Shown here: positions 6,997 through 15,783 of the stretch, piece after piece
Numbering within the stretch: position 1 is the first letter of the stretch
How the letters are laid out: each line of letters starts with the position of its first letter
From: UBA6054 sp963975575
Lineage (GTDB): Bacteria > Planctomycetota > Phycisphaerae > Phycisphaerales > UBA1924
Reading direction: 5' to 3'
DNA: 64,000 nucleotides
Assembly (NCBI GenBank): GCA_963975575.1
Contig: CAXBHL010000001.1
Location: 1,364,001-1,428,000, forward strand
The notes under the pieces: model-generated
The model's input: only the letters and a program-made list of their open reading frames with translations
Database searches by the model: none
Told to the model about the DNA's origin: nothing
Program-made: the position numbers and the translations under genes

Positions 6997-8835
6997 ATGC
7001 GAGAACGACTGACAAGACTGATCAAGTCGGTGTCCGAGGCGGGCGTTTCTCGCCGGATCTCGGGCGTCGTGGGCGGCATGGCGGTTCTCGTCGTCGCCGC
7101 CGTGCTCGTGACGGCGTGGTGGTCCACCAAGATCGCGGTCAAGCAGACCACGGCCGAGCGCCACCGCACGGCGGACGGCGTCGCGGCGATCGTGGCCTCA
7201 CGGACCGACATCCTGCTGCGTGAATCGGACCTGGGGGCGGTGCGTCGCCAGATGATCGATGTGCAGGCGGCCGGGCTGGTTTCGTCCTGCCGCGTGCTGA
7301 TCCCGGGCGTGGGGGTCATCGCGTCCTCGGACCCGCAGCAGATCGAGTCGATGAGCCTGCCGGAAGCTTGGAACGGCACCCCCGTCGTCGCGGAGGGATC
7401 CGAGGGAACGGCCCGGGTGGTGTTCGAGGTGCCGGGGCGAGGGCAGGGGGTGGTCGAGGTCGGCTACGAGCGCGTCGAACCGGCGTACGGCGCGACGATG
7501 GCTCGCGCGGGGGGCGTGGCGCTGGTCGCGGTCTGCGCCATCTGGCTCGCGTTCGTTCGGATCCGCGACGGGCTGGCCACGGTCGCGTCGGTGGGGGCGT
7601 CCCTGGCCGAGGTGGCCAAGGGCGAACGGCGGGCGTCGGTGCTCCGGCTGGGCGAAGAGCTGGGCACGGTGGCCGAGGCGTGGAACACGCTGCTCGATGA
7701 ACGGGACGTCCAGGACCGGGCCATCGCGCAGCACCAGGTGCTGGTCGCGGAGATGGAAGCGCCGGGCGAGGTGAGCGGGGTCGTGTCGGTCTGCGATTCG
7801 CTGACCCACGGGCTGGTGATCGTCGGGCCCGACCAGCGGCTCGTGTACGTCAACGGAGCGGCCGCGGTGCTGCTGGGGCGCCACCGCGAAGAGATGGCCC
7901 AGGCGACCTGCGCCGAGGTGTTCGAGGACCAGTCGGTCCGCGGGGCGATCCTTGCCTGTTTCGAGTCCAAGAGCCCGGTCCGCCAGACGCTCACGCTGAC
8001 CAGGGGCGAGCCCGGCAAGGAGCCGGACGCGGAGCTGCGCGTGGCGGTGCGATCGTCCGAATCCGGCAACGAGCGGTACGCGGGCCTGCTGATCGAAGAC
8101 GTCACCCAGCAGCGGTTGGCGGACCGTTCCCGCAACTCGTTCGTGGCCCAGGCGACGCACGAACTGCGGACCCCGCTGACGAACATCCGTCTCTACGTCG
8201 AGCAGGCCGTGGACGAGGGCGAGGCCGACCCGAAGCTGCGGGCCCAGGCGCTCAACGTCATCAACTCCGAGGCGCGGCGGCTCGAGCGGATCGTGTCCGA
8301 CATGCTCTCCGTGGCGGAGATCGAGGCGGGATCCCTCTCGATCCGTCCGGGCGACGTGCGGACCGACGCTCTCTTCGCCGACCTGGAGAACGACTACACC
8401 GCCCAGGCGGCCGAGAAGACGATCAAGCTGACCTTCGACCTGCCGCCCAAGATGCCGGTCATCCGCGGCGATCGGGACCGGCTGGGCCAGGCCCTTCACA
8501 ATCTGCTCGGCAACGCGCTCAAGTACACGCCCCCGGGCGGCAACGTGTCCGTCCGGGTCGAAGCACCCGAGCAGGGCGGCCTGGTGGTTCACGTGATCGA
8601 CTCGGGCATCGGCATCGATCCCGAGGAGTGCGAGCGGATCTTCGACCGGTTCTATCGGGCCAACGACCGGCGTATCGCCCACGTCACCGGATCGGGCCTG
8701 GGGCTCGCGCTGGCGAGGGAGATCGCGAGGCTGCACGGCGGCGACATCGAGGTCGAATCGAAACTGGACGCCGGGAGCACCTTCACGATCGTGCTGCCGG
8801 GCGCGGACGAGGCCGGTCAGAAGCGTGCGGCGTAA
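6997..8835 (+). CDS. Membrane sensor histidine kinase with PAS domain
   Basis: A two-transmembrane sensor: hydrophobic segments lie near residues 20-42 and 175-195 and flank a periplasmic domain of about 130 residues. A PAS-like domain follows (SLTHGLVIVGPDQRLVYVNG, about residues 260-280). The HisKA box FVAQATHELRTPL carries the phosphorylated His at about residue 388. The ATP-binding region has the N box (LLGNALKYTPPGG), G1 (VIDSGIGID) and G2 (GSGLGLALAREIA). Starts at GTG 6973, ATG 6988 and ATG 6997 are all possible. I chose 6997 because MRERLTRLIK is a normal cytoplasmic lead-in. A STAS gene follows 12 bases on, and no cognate regulator is adjacent; the nearest is at 20.2 kb on the other strand. 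Confidence 0.88.
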   Translation: MRERLTRLIKSVSEAGVSRRISGVVGGMAVLVVAAVLVTAWWSTKIAVKQTTAERHRTADGVAAIVASRTDILLRESDLGAVRRQMIDVQAAGLVSSCRVLIPGVGVIASSDPQQIESMSLPEAWNGTPVVAEGSEGTARVVFEVPGRGQGVVEVGYERVEPAYGATMARAGGVALVAVCAIWLAFVRIRDGLATVASVGASLAEVAKGERRASVLRLGEELGTVAEAWNTLLDERDVQDRAIAQHQVLVAEMEAPGEVSGVVSVCDSLTHGLVIVGPDQRLVYVNGAAAVLLGRHREEMAQATCAEVFEDQSVRGAILACFESKSPVRQTLTLTRGEPGKEPDAELRVAVRSSESGNERYAGLLIEDVTQQRLADRSRNSFVAQATHELRTPLTNIRLYVEQAVDEGEADPKLRAQALNVINSEARRLERIVSDMLSVAEIEAGSLSIRPGDVRTDALFADLENDYTAQAAEKTIKLTFDLPPKMPVIRGDRDRLGQALHNLLGNALKYTPPGGNVSVRVEAPEQGGLVVHVIDSGIGIDPEECERIFDRFYRANDRRIAHVTGSGLGLALAREIARLHGGDIEVESKLDAGSTFTIVLPGADEAGQKRAA

Positions 8836-8847
8836 GCGGGAGAAGCG

Positions 8848-9186
8848 ATGCGCATTGAACAGCACAAGCACGGCGCGGTGACGGTGCTCAAGCCCCGTGG
8901 CCCTGTGACGTCCGAGGACGACGCCTCGCGCCTGCGGACCGAGGCGTTCGACACGCTCGGCCGGACGCTCGGGCGCTTCGTGCTCGATGTCTCGGACATG
9001 CCCTTCGTGGACAGCTTCGGCCTGGAAGCGCTCGTCGACCTGACGAAGGAACTCAACGCGAGCGGCCGGAGCCTGTGCCTCTGCGGCGTCGGGGAGACCC
9101 TGCGTGAGGTGCTCGCGGTGACCGATGTTTCGAGCCAGTTCAGCCTTCACGAGGATGTGCAGGGCGCCGTGAGGAGCTTCCTGTGA
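8848..9186 (+). CDS. STAS-domain protein (anti-anti-sigma factor-like)
   Basis: The 112-residue protein is a single STAS domain. The opening strands IEQHKHGAVTVLKPRGPVTS and the phosphoacceptor turn MPFVDSFGLEAL (Asp55-Ser56) match SpoIIAA-type proteins. Such proteins switch partners when the Ser is phosphorylated by a serine kinase. No anti-sigma kinase is nearby. Its stop overlaps the GTG start of the GspE ATPase by 4 bases (GTGA), so the two are translationally coupled. This argues for a role in controlling the secretion/pilus machine rather than a sigma factor; that role is inferred from position. Confidence 0.85.
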   Translation: MRIEQHKHGAVTVLKPRGPVTSEDDASRLRTEAFDTLGRTLGRFVLDVSDMPFVDSFGLEALVDLTKELNASGRSLCLCGVGETLREVLAVTDVSSQFSLHEDVQGAVRSFL

Positions 9187-11060
9187 GCGACAACCCCGAC
9201 AAGCGGGAGCTCGACCAGGGGGCCGAGGGCCCCGACGGGGCGCGTCGGTCCGGCGAGCGCCGGTCACGCCGCACCGTGCGCCCGCGCATGGTCGGCGAGG
9301 TCCTGCTGTCCGAGGGGCTCATTTCCGAGGACCAGCTCTCCCGCGTGCTCTCCGAGCAGCGGACGAGCGGCATGAAACTCGGCGAGATGCTGGTCGAGCA
9401 GGGGATGATCTCCGGATCGACGCTGGTGCACTCGCTGGCCAAGCACCTGGGAGTCCGGGGCGTCCAGCTCCGGCACGGCCTGATCGATCCGGCGCTGCTC
9501 CCCCTGATCGGGGCCGAGGAGGCCGAGCGACTGCTGGCGATCCCGATGTTCCGCGTCCACGGCGTGCTGACGGTCGCGATGGCCGAGCCGCAGAGCCTGC
9601 CCACGATCGACCGGCTTCGGGACCTGACCGGGATGGAGATCCGCCCGGTGCTGGCCACCGAGCCGAACATCCTCGAGTACGTTCGCAAGTACCAGGGCGG
9701 GGACGTGGACCTGAACGCGTTCCTGACCAGCCTGGCCGAGAGCGACGTCGAGGTCATCGAGCGGGAACGCGTCGACGACGGGCCGACGACGGACCTGGAC
9801 CAGATGGTCGAGGGCTCGCCGATCGTCAACCTCGTCAACGTGGCCCTGCTGACGGCGGTCAAGGACAAGGCGTCGGACATCCACGTCGAGCCGGACAAGC
9901 GCGGCACACGCGTGCGGTACCGCATCGACGGGTCGCTGCGAGACCTGATGAAGCCGCCGCCGGGGATGCACTCGGCCATCGTTTCTCGCATCAAGATCAT
10001 CGGCAAGATGGACATCGCCGAGAAGCGCATGCCCCAGGAGGGGCGGGTGCGGATCGTCGCCGAGGGGCGCGAGATCGACCTGCGGGTGTCGAGCATCCCG
10101 ACGCTGCTGGGTGAGAAGCTCGTGATCCGGATTCTGGACAAGAGCAACCTGCACGTGCGGATGGAGGACCTCGGGTTCCGCGAGGAGGCCCTGGAAACTT
10201 TCCAGCGTGTGCTCAAGATGCCCCACGGGCTCGTGCTGGTCACGGGTCCGACCGGTTCGGGCAAGACAACCACCCTGTACTCGGCGCTGGACCTGCTCCG
10301 CAGCTCGGAGACGAACCTGGTGACCGTCGAGGACCCGGTCGAGTATCAGCTCGACATGGTCAACCAGATCCAGGTGCACGAGAGCATCGGGCTGACCTTC
10401 GCCAGGACGCTCCGGTCGATCCTGCGCCAGGACCCGGACATCATCATGGTCGGCGAGATCCGCGACGAGGAGACGGCCCGCGTGGCCGTCCAGGCCGCGT
10501 TGACCGGCCACGGGGTGCTCGCCACGCTGCACACCAACGACGCCCCGGGCGCGGTGGCGCGGCTGGTGGACATGGGCGTCGAGTCCTACCTGCTCAGCGC
10601 GGCGCTCAACGGCGTGGTGGCCCAGCGGCTGGCCCGGACAATCTGCCCCTCGTGCTCGACCAAGTACTACCCCTCCGAGCGTGTGCTCGCCGACGCCGGT
10701 CTGGCCAAGATGGCGGGGCGGGCGTTCCGCAAGGGCGCCGGGTGCGCGAGCTGCCACGACACGGGCTTCCAGGGGCGCATGGGCATCTACGAGACCATGG
10801 AGATCACCCCCCCGATCCGCCGGATGGTCTACCGGGAGGCGCCCTCGCACGAGTTGCGGGAGACGCTCCGCAAGAACGGGCAGCTCAACCTGCGGGAAGA
10901 GGGCGTGCGGCTGGCCCTGGAGATGAAGACCAGCCTTGAGGAAGTGCTCCGCGTGACGCACAACGACGAGGAGCACGCCGTGCCCGAACAGGTCGCCCCG
11001 GCGCCCGTGGCGATGCCCGCTGATCCCGCGTCCGGTGACGGAACGGGGGTGGCCGCATGA
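9183..11060 (+). CDS. gspE: GspE/PilB-type secretion ATPase
   Basis: The cytoplasmic hexameric ATPase that drives pseudopilus assembly. An N-terminal MshEN-type domain (GEVLLSEGLISEDQLSRVL, about residues 38-56) precedes a second domain. The ATPase core has Walker A GPTGSGKTT (355-363), the Asp box (TVEDPVEYQL), Walker B (DPDIIMVGEIRDEETA) and the His box (GHGVLATLHTND). A CxxC pair follows (CPSC near 488 and CASC near 520), typical of GspE/PilB zinc fingers. It has 625 residues, with an acidic, charged 35-residue N terminus and an Ala/Pro tail. The start is GTG 9183, overlapping the STAS stop. Its own stop overlaps the gspF start. Confidence 0.95.
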   Translation: MSDNPDKRELDQGAEGPDGARRSGERRSRRTVRPRMVGEVLLSEGLISEDQLSRVLSEQRTSGMKLGEMLVEQGMISGSTLVHSLAKHLGVRGVQLRHGLIDPALLPLIGAEEAERLLAIPMFRVHGVLTVAMAEPQSLPTIDRLRDLTGMEIRPVLATEPNILEYVRKYQGGDVDLNAFLTSLAESDVEVIERERVDDGPTTDLDQMVEGSPIVNLVNVALLTAVKDKASDIHVEPDKRGTRVRYRIDGSLRDLMKPPPGMHSAIVSRIKIIGKMDIAEKRMPQEGRVRIVAEGREIDLRVSSIPTLLGEKLVIRILDKSNLHVRMEDLGFREEALETFQRVLKMPHGLVLVTGPTGSGKTTTLYSALDLLRSSETNLVTVEDPVEYQLDMVNQIQVHESIGLTFARTLRSILRQDPDIIMVGEIRDEETARVAVQAALTGHGVLATLHTNDAPGAVARLVDMGVESYLLSAALNGVVAQRLARTICPSCSTKYYPSERVLADAGLAKMAGRAFRKGAGCASCHDTGFQGRMGIYETMEITPPIRRMVYREAPSHELRETLRKNGQLNLREEGVRLALEMKTSLEEVLRVTHNDEEHAVPEQVAPAPVAMPADPASGDGTGVAA

Positions 11061-12289
11061 ACTTCGCTTACACCGGCTACGACAAGAGCGGCAAGGCCGT
11101 ACAGGGGCGGTGCGACGCGCCGGGTCTGGACGAGGCCAACGAACGCCTGCGCCGGCAGGGCGTTTTCGTCGTTTCGATCGAAGAGGGCGCGGGGTCCAAG
11201 GCCCAGAACGTCAACGCCGCGGAGAAGAAGCGGACACGGCGAGTCCGGATCAGCCCGAAGGTGATCGCGCAGTTCTCGCGGGAGCTGGCGGTACTCGTCT
11301 CCACGGGCACACCGATCGCCGACGCGATCGAGTCGCTCGAGAAGCAGGCCACCAGCGACGACTGGCGTGAGGTGGTCGGTTCCGTGCGTCGCCGGCTCGA
11401 GGAGGGCGAGTCGTTCTCTGATGCCCTGGAAGCCAGGTCCGACGTGTTCGATTCGGTGTTCTGTTCGCTCGTGGCGGCGGGAGAGTCCTCCGGCCAGCTC
11501 GACACGATGCTCAACCGCCTGGCGATCCTGACCCGTCGGCACGCCCAGGTCCGCTCCAGCGTCATCGCCGCGATGATGTACCCGATCCTGCTGACGTGCG
11601 TGTGCTTCGCGGTGCTGGGCCTGATGCTCGGCGTCGTGCTCCCGCGCTTCAGCGGCCTGTTCGAAACGCTCGACACGCCGCTCCCGCCCTCGACCGAGCT
11701 GCTCGTGTTCCTCTCCGGGATGCTGCTCGGGTACTGGTGGGTCGCGCTTCCGGCCGTGGGGGTCGGCGTCTGGTCGCTCCTCTGGTGGACAAAGACGCCG
11801 GCCGGGAAGCGTGTCTTCGAGGGGGCGCTCCTGCGGCTTCCCAAAGTCGGGGGGATCGTGCGTTCCTTCGGCACCGCCCGCGTGGCGCGCCTGATGGGCA
11901 CGCTGCTGGAGGCGAAGGTGCCCATGATCGAGGCGATCGGCCTGACGCGCCGCTCGCTGAACCACACCGGTTTCATCCTCATGCTGGACCGCGCCGAACG
12001 GGCGGTCACCCGCGGCGATCCGGTGAGTATGGCGTTCATCGAGAGCGATCTGTTCGTCTCGTCGTCGGCCCAGGCCGTTCGCAACGGCGAACAGACCGGC
12101 CGGCTGGCGGACGTTCTGGTCCACATCGCCGACTATCTGGACGAGGAGAACGAATCGACCGTCAAGGCGCTCTCCAGCCTGCTCGAGCCGGTGATCATGC
12201 TTGTGCTCGGCGGGCTGGTGGCCTTCGTCGCGGTGAGCATGTTCCTCCCGCTCTTCGATCTGACGGCCAGCGCAGGAGCCCCAGCATGA
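11057..12289 (+). CDS. gspF: GspF/PilC-type inner-membrane platform protein
   Basis: This polytopic protein forms the inner-membrane platform that the ATPase acts on. It has 410 residues, the normal size. It has an N-terminal cytoplasmic region (MNFAYTGYDKSGKAVQG, the usual opening), then two T2SSF repeats. Each repeat includes a variant of the helix pair ending in SVIAAMMYPILLTCVCFAVLG or SSLLEPVIMLVLGGLVAF. Between them, GTARVARLMGTLLEAKVPMI is the second repeat's conserved start. ATGA overlaps at both ends tie it to gspE and pilM. Confidence 0.93.
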   Translation: MNFAYTGYDKSGKAVQGRCDAPGLDEANERLRRQGVFVVSIEEGAGSKAQNVNAAEKKRTRRVRISPKVIAQFSRELAVLVSTGTPIADAIESLEKQATSDDWREVVGSVRRRLEEGESFSDALEARSDVFDSVFCSLVAAGESSGQLDTMLNRLAILTRRHAQVRSSVIAAMMYPILLTCVCFAVLGLMLGVVLPRFSGLFETLDTPLPPSTELLVFLSGMLLGYWWVALPAVGVGVWSLLWWTKTPAGKRVFEGALLRLPKVGGIVRSFGTARVARLMGTLLEAKVPMIEAIGLTRRSLNHTGFILMLDRAERAVTRGDPVSMAFIESDLFVSSSAQAVRNGEQTGRLADVLVHIADYLDEENESTVKALSSLLEPVIMLVLGGLVAFVAVSMFLPLFDLTASAGAPA

Positions 12290-13329
12290 GCCTCCGCCGC
12301 ATCGCACCAACACGACTCTCGCCGATCGGTCTGGACATCGGCACGCACGAGATCCGCGCGGTCCAGCTGGCGCGCACGGGCTCGGGCGACTCGCTCGTCT
12401 GCCGGGCGATCTTCCCCCGCCACGTGGATCCCAGCGATTATCAGCCGATGGAGCGCGACGAGGCCGCCTGGATGACCGGCGTGCTCGCCCGCAAGGGCTT
12501 TGTCGGCGACCGGATCGCGGTGATCGCCCCGCACGGCTCCTGCTCGGCCCACATCGTGGAACTGCCCGCCCGGGAGAGCGGGGCGCCCAAGGACGTGATC
12601 GCCCGCGCCGAGATCGCGCGGACCAGACGGTGCCCCCCGGACCGGTTCGAGCTGGCATCGTGGTATCTGCCGCAGCGCGGGAGGACCGACCGCGGCATGG
12701 CCATCGCGTGCGAGAAGTCCCAGCTCGAGGCCTGCATTGATTCGCTGGAGGACGCGGGGATGGTGCCCGTGGCGGTGGATCTTGAGGAAACGGCGTTCGC
12801 CAGGGCCTGTGCGCCCGCGCTGGCCGCGGATGCCGACGCGATCCACGCGATGCTCCGGATCGGCTGGAACTCGACCATGGGGGTGCTGGCGCTCGGCGAG
12901 ACCGTCGTCTACACCCGGCGCTTCGAGATCGGCGTGGGCCGGTTCGTCTGCCGGTTCCGGGACCGCACGGGCCTCTCGTGGAACGACGCGTCCCGCGTGC
13001 TGGACAGCAACACGCCCGACGCCGAGCAGCCCGACGCGTTCGAGAAGGTGGCCCGCTCGATGTGGTCGGACCTGGCCACCCGCCTGGGGGCGGAGATCGA
13101 TACGGCGGTCACCTACGTGACGCACGCCCACCGGTCCGCCCCGATCGGGCGGGTGCTCGTTTCTGGCTACGGCGCGGGCCGGCCCGAGGTGCTGACCACA
13201 CTGGACGACATCCTCGGGATGCCGGTCTCGCCGGCGGATTGCTGGCCGGGTTCCGACCCCATCGGCGACGCCGGGGAGAGCGCCCGCTACGCCGTCGCGG
13301 CGGGGCTCGCCGGGAGGTTCGACGCATGA
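12286..13329 (+). CDS. pilM: PilM-like actin-fold pilus assembly protein
   Basis: The 347-residue protein begins with IGLDIGTHEIRAVQLAR (about residues 12-30), the phosphate-1 loop of the FtsA/PilM actin-like fold. A later VLVSGYGAG (about 283-291) fits the adenosine-binding loop. The middle region has LRIGWNSTMGVLALGETVVYTRRF, matching the second phosphate-loop strand pair. In type IV pilus systems PilM binds the cytoplasmic tail of PilN. Its stop overlaps the next gene by 4 bases. In type II systems the equivalent is GspL; the PilM/PilN/PilO split argues for the pilus-like version. Confidence 0.82.
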   Translation: MSLRRIAPTRLSPIGLDIGTHEIRAVQLARTGSGDSLVCRAIFPRHVDPSDYQPMERDEAAWMTGVLARKGFVGDRIAVIAPHGSCSAHIVELPARESGAPKDVIARAEIARTRRCPPDRFELASWYLPQRGRTDRGMAIACEKSQLEACIDSLEDAGMVPVAVDLEETAFARACAPALAADADAIHAMLRIGWNSTMGVLALGETVVYTRRFEIGVGRFVCRFRDRTGLSWNDASRVLDSNTPDAEQPDAFEKVARSMWSDLATRLGAEIDTAVTYVTHAHRSAPIGRVLVSGYGAGRPEVLTTLDDILGMPVSPADCWPGSDPIGDAGESARYAVAAGLAGRFDA

Positions 13330-13904
13330 GCGACCCAGTTCCCACCATCAACCTGATCCCCTTGCCCCGGCGGATCCGCCGGGCGCGGAGGCTGGCGACC
13401 GGCCACTGGCTGCTCGCCTGCGGCTTCGTCGCGCTCGCGTCGCTGGCGCCGGCTGGCGCGATGGGCATGGCCTCCGGCGCCCGTTCCGACGGGGTGGGCG
13501 ACCGCGTCGCCCGCGCCGAGCGGGCGATCGCCCAGCTCAAGGCCGAGGAGCCGGTGCTCAAGAAGCAGCTGGCCGAACTGCAGAAAACCGACACGATCCT
13601 CCGGGTGATCGAGGACCGGCCCGTGTGGCTCCCGCTGCTGGGGGCGCTCTCGTCCGCGTCCGGGGCCGCCCGCTTCGAGCGGATCGAGGCGGAGATGAGC
13701 GACGGCCCGGACCGCACGGTCTCGGTCCAGTTCTCGGCCCTGGTGCCCACGCAGACCGACGGGCGGGACTTCGTGCTCCGTCTCGAGTCTCTGGGCGTGT
13801 TCGACTCCGTGATGCTCCGATCGTCGACGCGGGTCGGTCTCGCCGGCGCCGACGTGGTGCGGTGCGACATCACCGCCAGGTTCAGGCTGGGGAAGACGCC
13901 ATGA
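13326..13904 (+). CDS. PilN-like inner-membrane alignment protein
   Basis: The 192-residue product opens with PTINLIPLPRRIRRARR, matching the INLLP motif by which PilN tails dock to PilM. One membrane segment follows (about residues 28-52), then a heptad-rich helix (RVARAERAIAQLKAEEPVLKKQLAELQ) and a C-terminal alpha/beta domain. Its position directly after pilM and before a PilO-like gene supports the call. The start ATG 13326 overlaps the pilM stop. Confidence 0.78.
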   Translation: MSDPVPTINLIPLPRRIRRARRLATGHWLLACGFVALASLAPAGAMGMASGARSDGVGDRVARAERAIAQLKAEEPVLKKQLAELQKTDTILRVIEDRPVWLPLLGALSSASGAARFERIEAEMSDGPDRTVSVQFSALVPTQTDGRDFVLRLESLGVFDSVMLRSSTRVGLAGADVVRCDITARFRLGKTP

Positions 13905-14455
13905 GCGACGAATCGAAGCAGATCTCACACGCATCGCGTCCGATCCATCTCGCCGGGACGGCGGCCTGCGCCGGCGTCGTCGCCGCCGCGGCCGTGCTGT
14001 TCCTCCTGCCGGGCGTCAAGGCCCGCAAAGCGTTGCAAGCCCAGGAGGTGCGCCTGGGATCGGTCAACGCCCAACTCGACAGCGCCGCCAAAACCAACCG
14101 GGCGCTGGCGACGCAGGTCCAGCGCCTGGAGGAATCGGTCGAGACCCGGCGGGTGCCGCTCTCGACGTTCGCCGACCTCAACCGCCGACTGGCGGAACTG
14201 ACCAGCGTCTGCCTGGACAGGGGCCTGGCGCCCGAATCGATCCAGCCGCAGCCCGCGCGGGCCGGGGGGGTGACCACCGTGGTCCCCATCCGGTTCGAGG
14301 TCAGCGGCACCCCGGACGACGTGTACGAGATCATCGGTCTGTTCGACCGCGAGCACCCCGACATGCACCTCGGTTCGATCACGATCGAGTACGTGGGTCC
14401 GGAAACGCTGCGCCTGAGAACGGTGCTGGACTGGCACACCACGGCCGGCGGCTGA
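13901..14455 (+). CDS. PilO-like inner-membrane alignment protein
   Basis: The 184-residue protein has a single N-terminal membrane segment (about residues 18-38), a coiled-coil helix to about residue 85, and a ferredoxin-like domain. The closing strands include TTVVPIRFEVSGTPDDVYEIIGLFDR, where the pattern of strand then GTPDDVYEII resembles PilO/GspM domains. It would heterodimerise with the PilN-like protein encoded just upstream, whose stop it overlaps by 4 bases. Sequence conservation in this family is low, so position carries much of the weight. Confidence 0.72.
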   Translation: MSDESKQISHASRPIHLAGTAACAGVVAAAAVLFLLPGVKARKALQAQEVRLGSVNAQLDSAAKTNRALATQVQRLEESVETRRVPLSTFADLNRRLAELTSVCLDRGLAPESIQPQPARAGGVTTVVPIRFEVSGTPDDVYEIIGLFDREHPDMHLGSITIEYVGPETLRLRTVLDWHTTAGG

Positions 14456-14469
14456 CCGAACATTTTTTG

Positions 14470-15072
14470 ATGCGTCCACTGGCACAGCGGATGATCGAAT
14501 CGGTCAATGGTGGCATGGGCATGCCGCGTGAACGACAGATCGTGCTGGGCCTGGGCGCCGTCGCCGTGGCCGGCTTGATGTTCGACAAAGTGGTCCTCGG
14601 GCCTTCCGAGTCCGCCGCCGCCGAGACGGAGGTGGCCTCGGCCGACCCCGCCGGCCCGGTCCGAGCCGCCGCGGCCGCGGTGGGGGCCAAGGTCGAGACC
14701 AAGGTCCGCGACGCGATGATGCGGGCTCTGGAAGACCACGTGTCCGAATCCCTCCCGCAGATGGACTTCGGCCCCGACGCCGCCTGGCTGACCAAGGCCG
14801 TGGCGGCCGGGCAGCCGGGCGACGCCCGCCCCGCGTCCGAGCCCGAACCGACCCCCGACACCGGCTTTCTCCCTGGGCTCTCGGCCAAACCGAAGCTCTC
14901 GCTGGTCATGCCGACGCGGGACGGCGGCATCGCCGTGATCGACGGGCACCGCCTCCGGGCGGGCCAGACGCACCCCGACGGGTACCAGCTCGTCAGCGTG
15001 GACGCCCGGTCCGTGACGATCGCCCTGAACGGCTCTGCCGCGGTGATCTCGCTGCCCTCGCCCGGTAACTGA
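14470..15072 (+). CDS. GspB/PilP-like periplasmic protein
   Basis: The roughly 200-residue protein has a weakly hydrophobic N-terminal segment (RQIVLGLGAVAVAGLMFDKV), a long Ala/Pro/acidic linker and a small C-terminal domain from about residue 145. That domain (GGIAVIDGHRLRAGQ, then GYQLVSVDARSVTIALNG) fits the GspB/PilP fold, which links the inner-membrane complex to the secretin. A TTG at 14467 directly precedes ATG 14470, and another ATG lies at 14491; I use 14470. It stands 14 bases after the PilO-like gene. No secretin gene is in the window. Confidence 0.65.
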   Translation: MRPLAQRMIESVNGGMGMPRERQIVLGLGAVAVAGLMFDKVVLGPSESAAAETEVASADPAGPVRAAAAAVGAKVETKVRDAMMRALEDHVSESLPQMDFGPDAAWLTKAVAAGQPGDARPASEPEPTPDTGFLPGLSAKPKLSLVMPTRDGGIAVIDGHRLRAGQTHPDGYQLVSVDARSVTIALNGSAAVISLPSPGN

Positions 15073-15210
15073 GCGAGCGCCTCAATCCCGCCCGCACAGA
15101 CCGATCCCGGTGGCTGAATGCCGCGGTACTGAGTTGAAGACCGAATGCGGGCGTGTCGATGACACCTTCGCTCGGGGCGTACCCGGCAGGATTAATCAGG
15201 AGACCGACAC

Positions 15211-15702
15211 ATGCTGGGTGCAACCATGCCTCGCTTCTCAGAGTCTCGCCGGGCGTTCAGCCTGATCGAGCTCGTCATCGTGGTGGTGATCATCGGAATC
15301 ATCGGGGCGATCGCACTGCCCCGCATGAGCCGCGGCGCCGCCGGAGCCGCCGACTCGAGCCTCGTGGCGGACCTCGCGGTCCTCCGCAACGCCATCGAGC
15401 TGTACCAGGCCGAGCACGGCGGGACCTACCCGACCGAGGCCGCCTTCGTGGCCCAGATGACCACCTACTCGGACATGGCCGGCGCGACCAACGCCACCAA
15501 GGACGCCACCCACTACCTCGGGCCGTACCTGCGTTCGGTCCCGGTGATCAAGGCCGGCAGCAAGAAGGGCAAGGGCTACAACACCGTGTCCGGCACCACC
15601 GGCGCCACCGTGGCCTGGCTCTACGACGAGACCACCGGCACCATCTCCGCCGACCTCGGCTCCGAGACCGACGCCACCGGCAAGAACTACACCGCCTATT
15701 GA
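15211..15702 (+). CDS. gspG: Major pseudopilin, GspG-like
   Basis: The 163-residue protein carries a class III leader ending RRA before FSLIELVIVVVIIGIIGAIA. Glu5 of the mature protein is present and the cleavage site is Ala|Phe rather than the usual Gly|Phe. The body has the GspG-like NAIELYQAEHGGTYP segment (about residues 66-80), and the C-terminal half is Thr/Gly-rich. I take ATG 15211, with AGGAG around 15199-15203; ATG 15226 would shorten the leader. The gene is preceded by 138 bases without a gene and followed by a hairpin at 15741. It is probably the main structural subunit of the pseudopilus. Confidence 0.88.
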   Translation: MLGATMPRFSESRRAFSLIELVIVVVIIGIIGAIALPRMSRGAAGAADSSLVADLAVLRNAIELYQAEHGGTYPTEAAFVAQMTTYSDMAGATNATKDATHYLGPYLRSVPVIKAGSKKGKGYNTVSGTTGATVAWLYDETTGTISADLGSETDATGKNYTAY

Positions 15703-15740
15703 TCCGCACCGGCGGGCGGCAGCGACCGAATCACCCAACG

Positions 15741-15763
15741 CCGCCCCGGGAAATCCGGGGCGG
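15741..15763 (+). terminator. Hairpin between major and minor pseudopilin genes
   Basis: CCGCCCCGG (15741-15749) and CCGGGGCGG (15755-15763) form a perfect 9-base stem around GAAAT, followed by TGTTGATT. There is no clean T run. It is better read as a partial terminator or RNA-stabilising hairpin that lets gspG be expressed above the downstream minor pseudopilins. Confidence 0.6.
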
Positions 15764-15783
15764 TGTTGATTGGAGGCCAAGCG

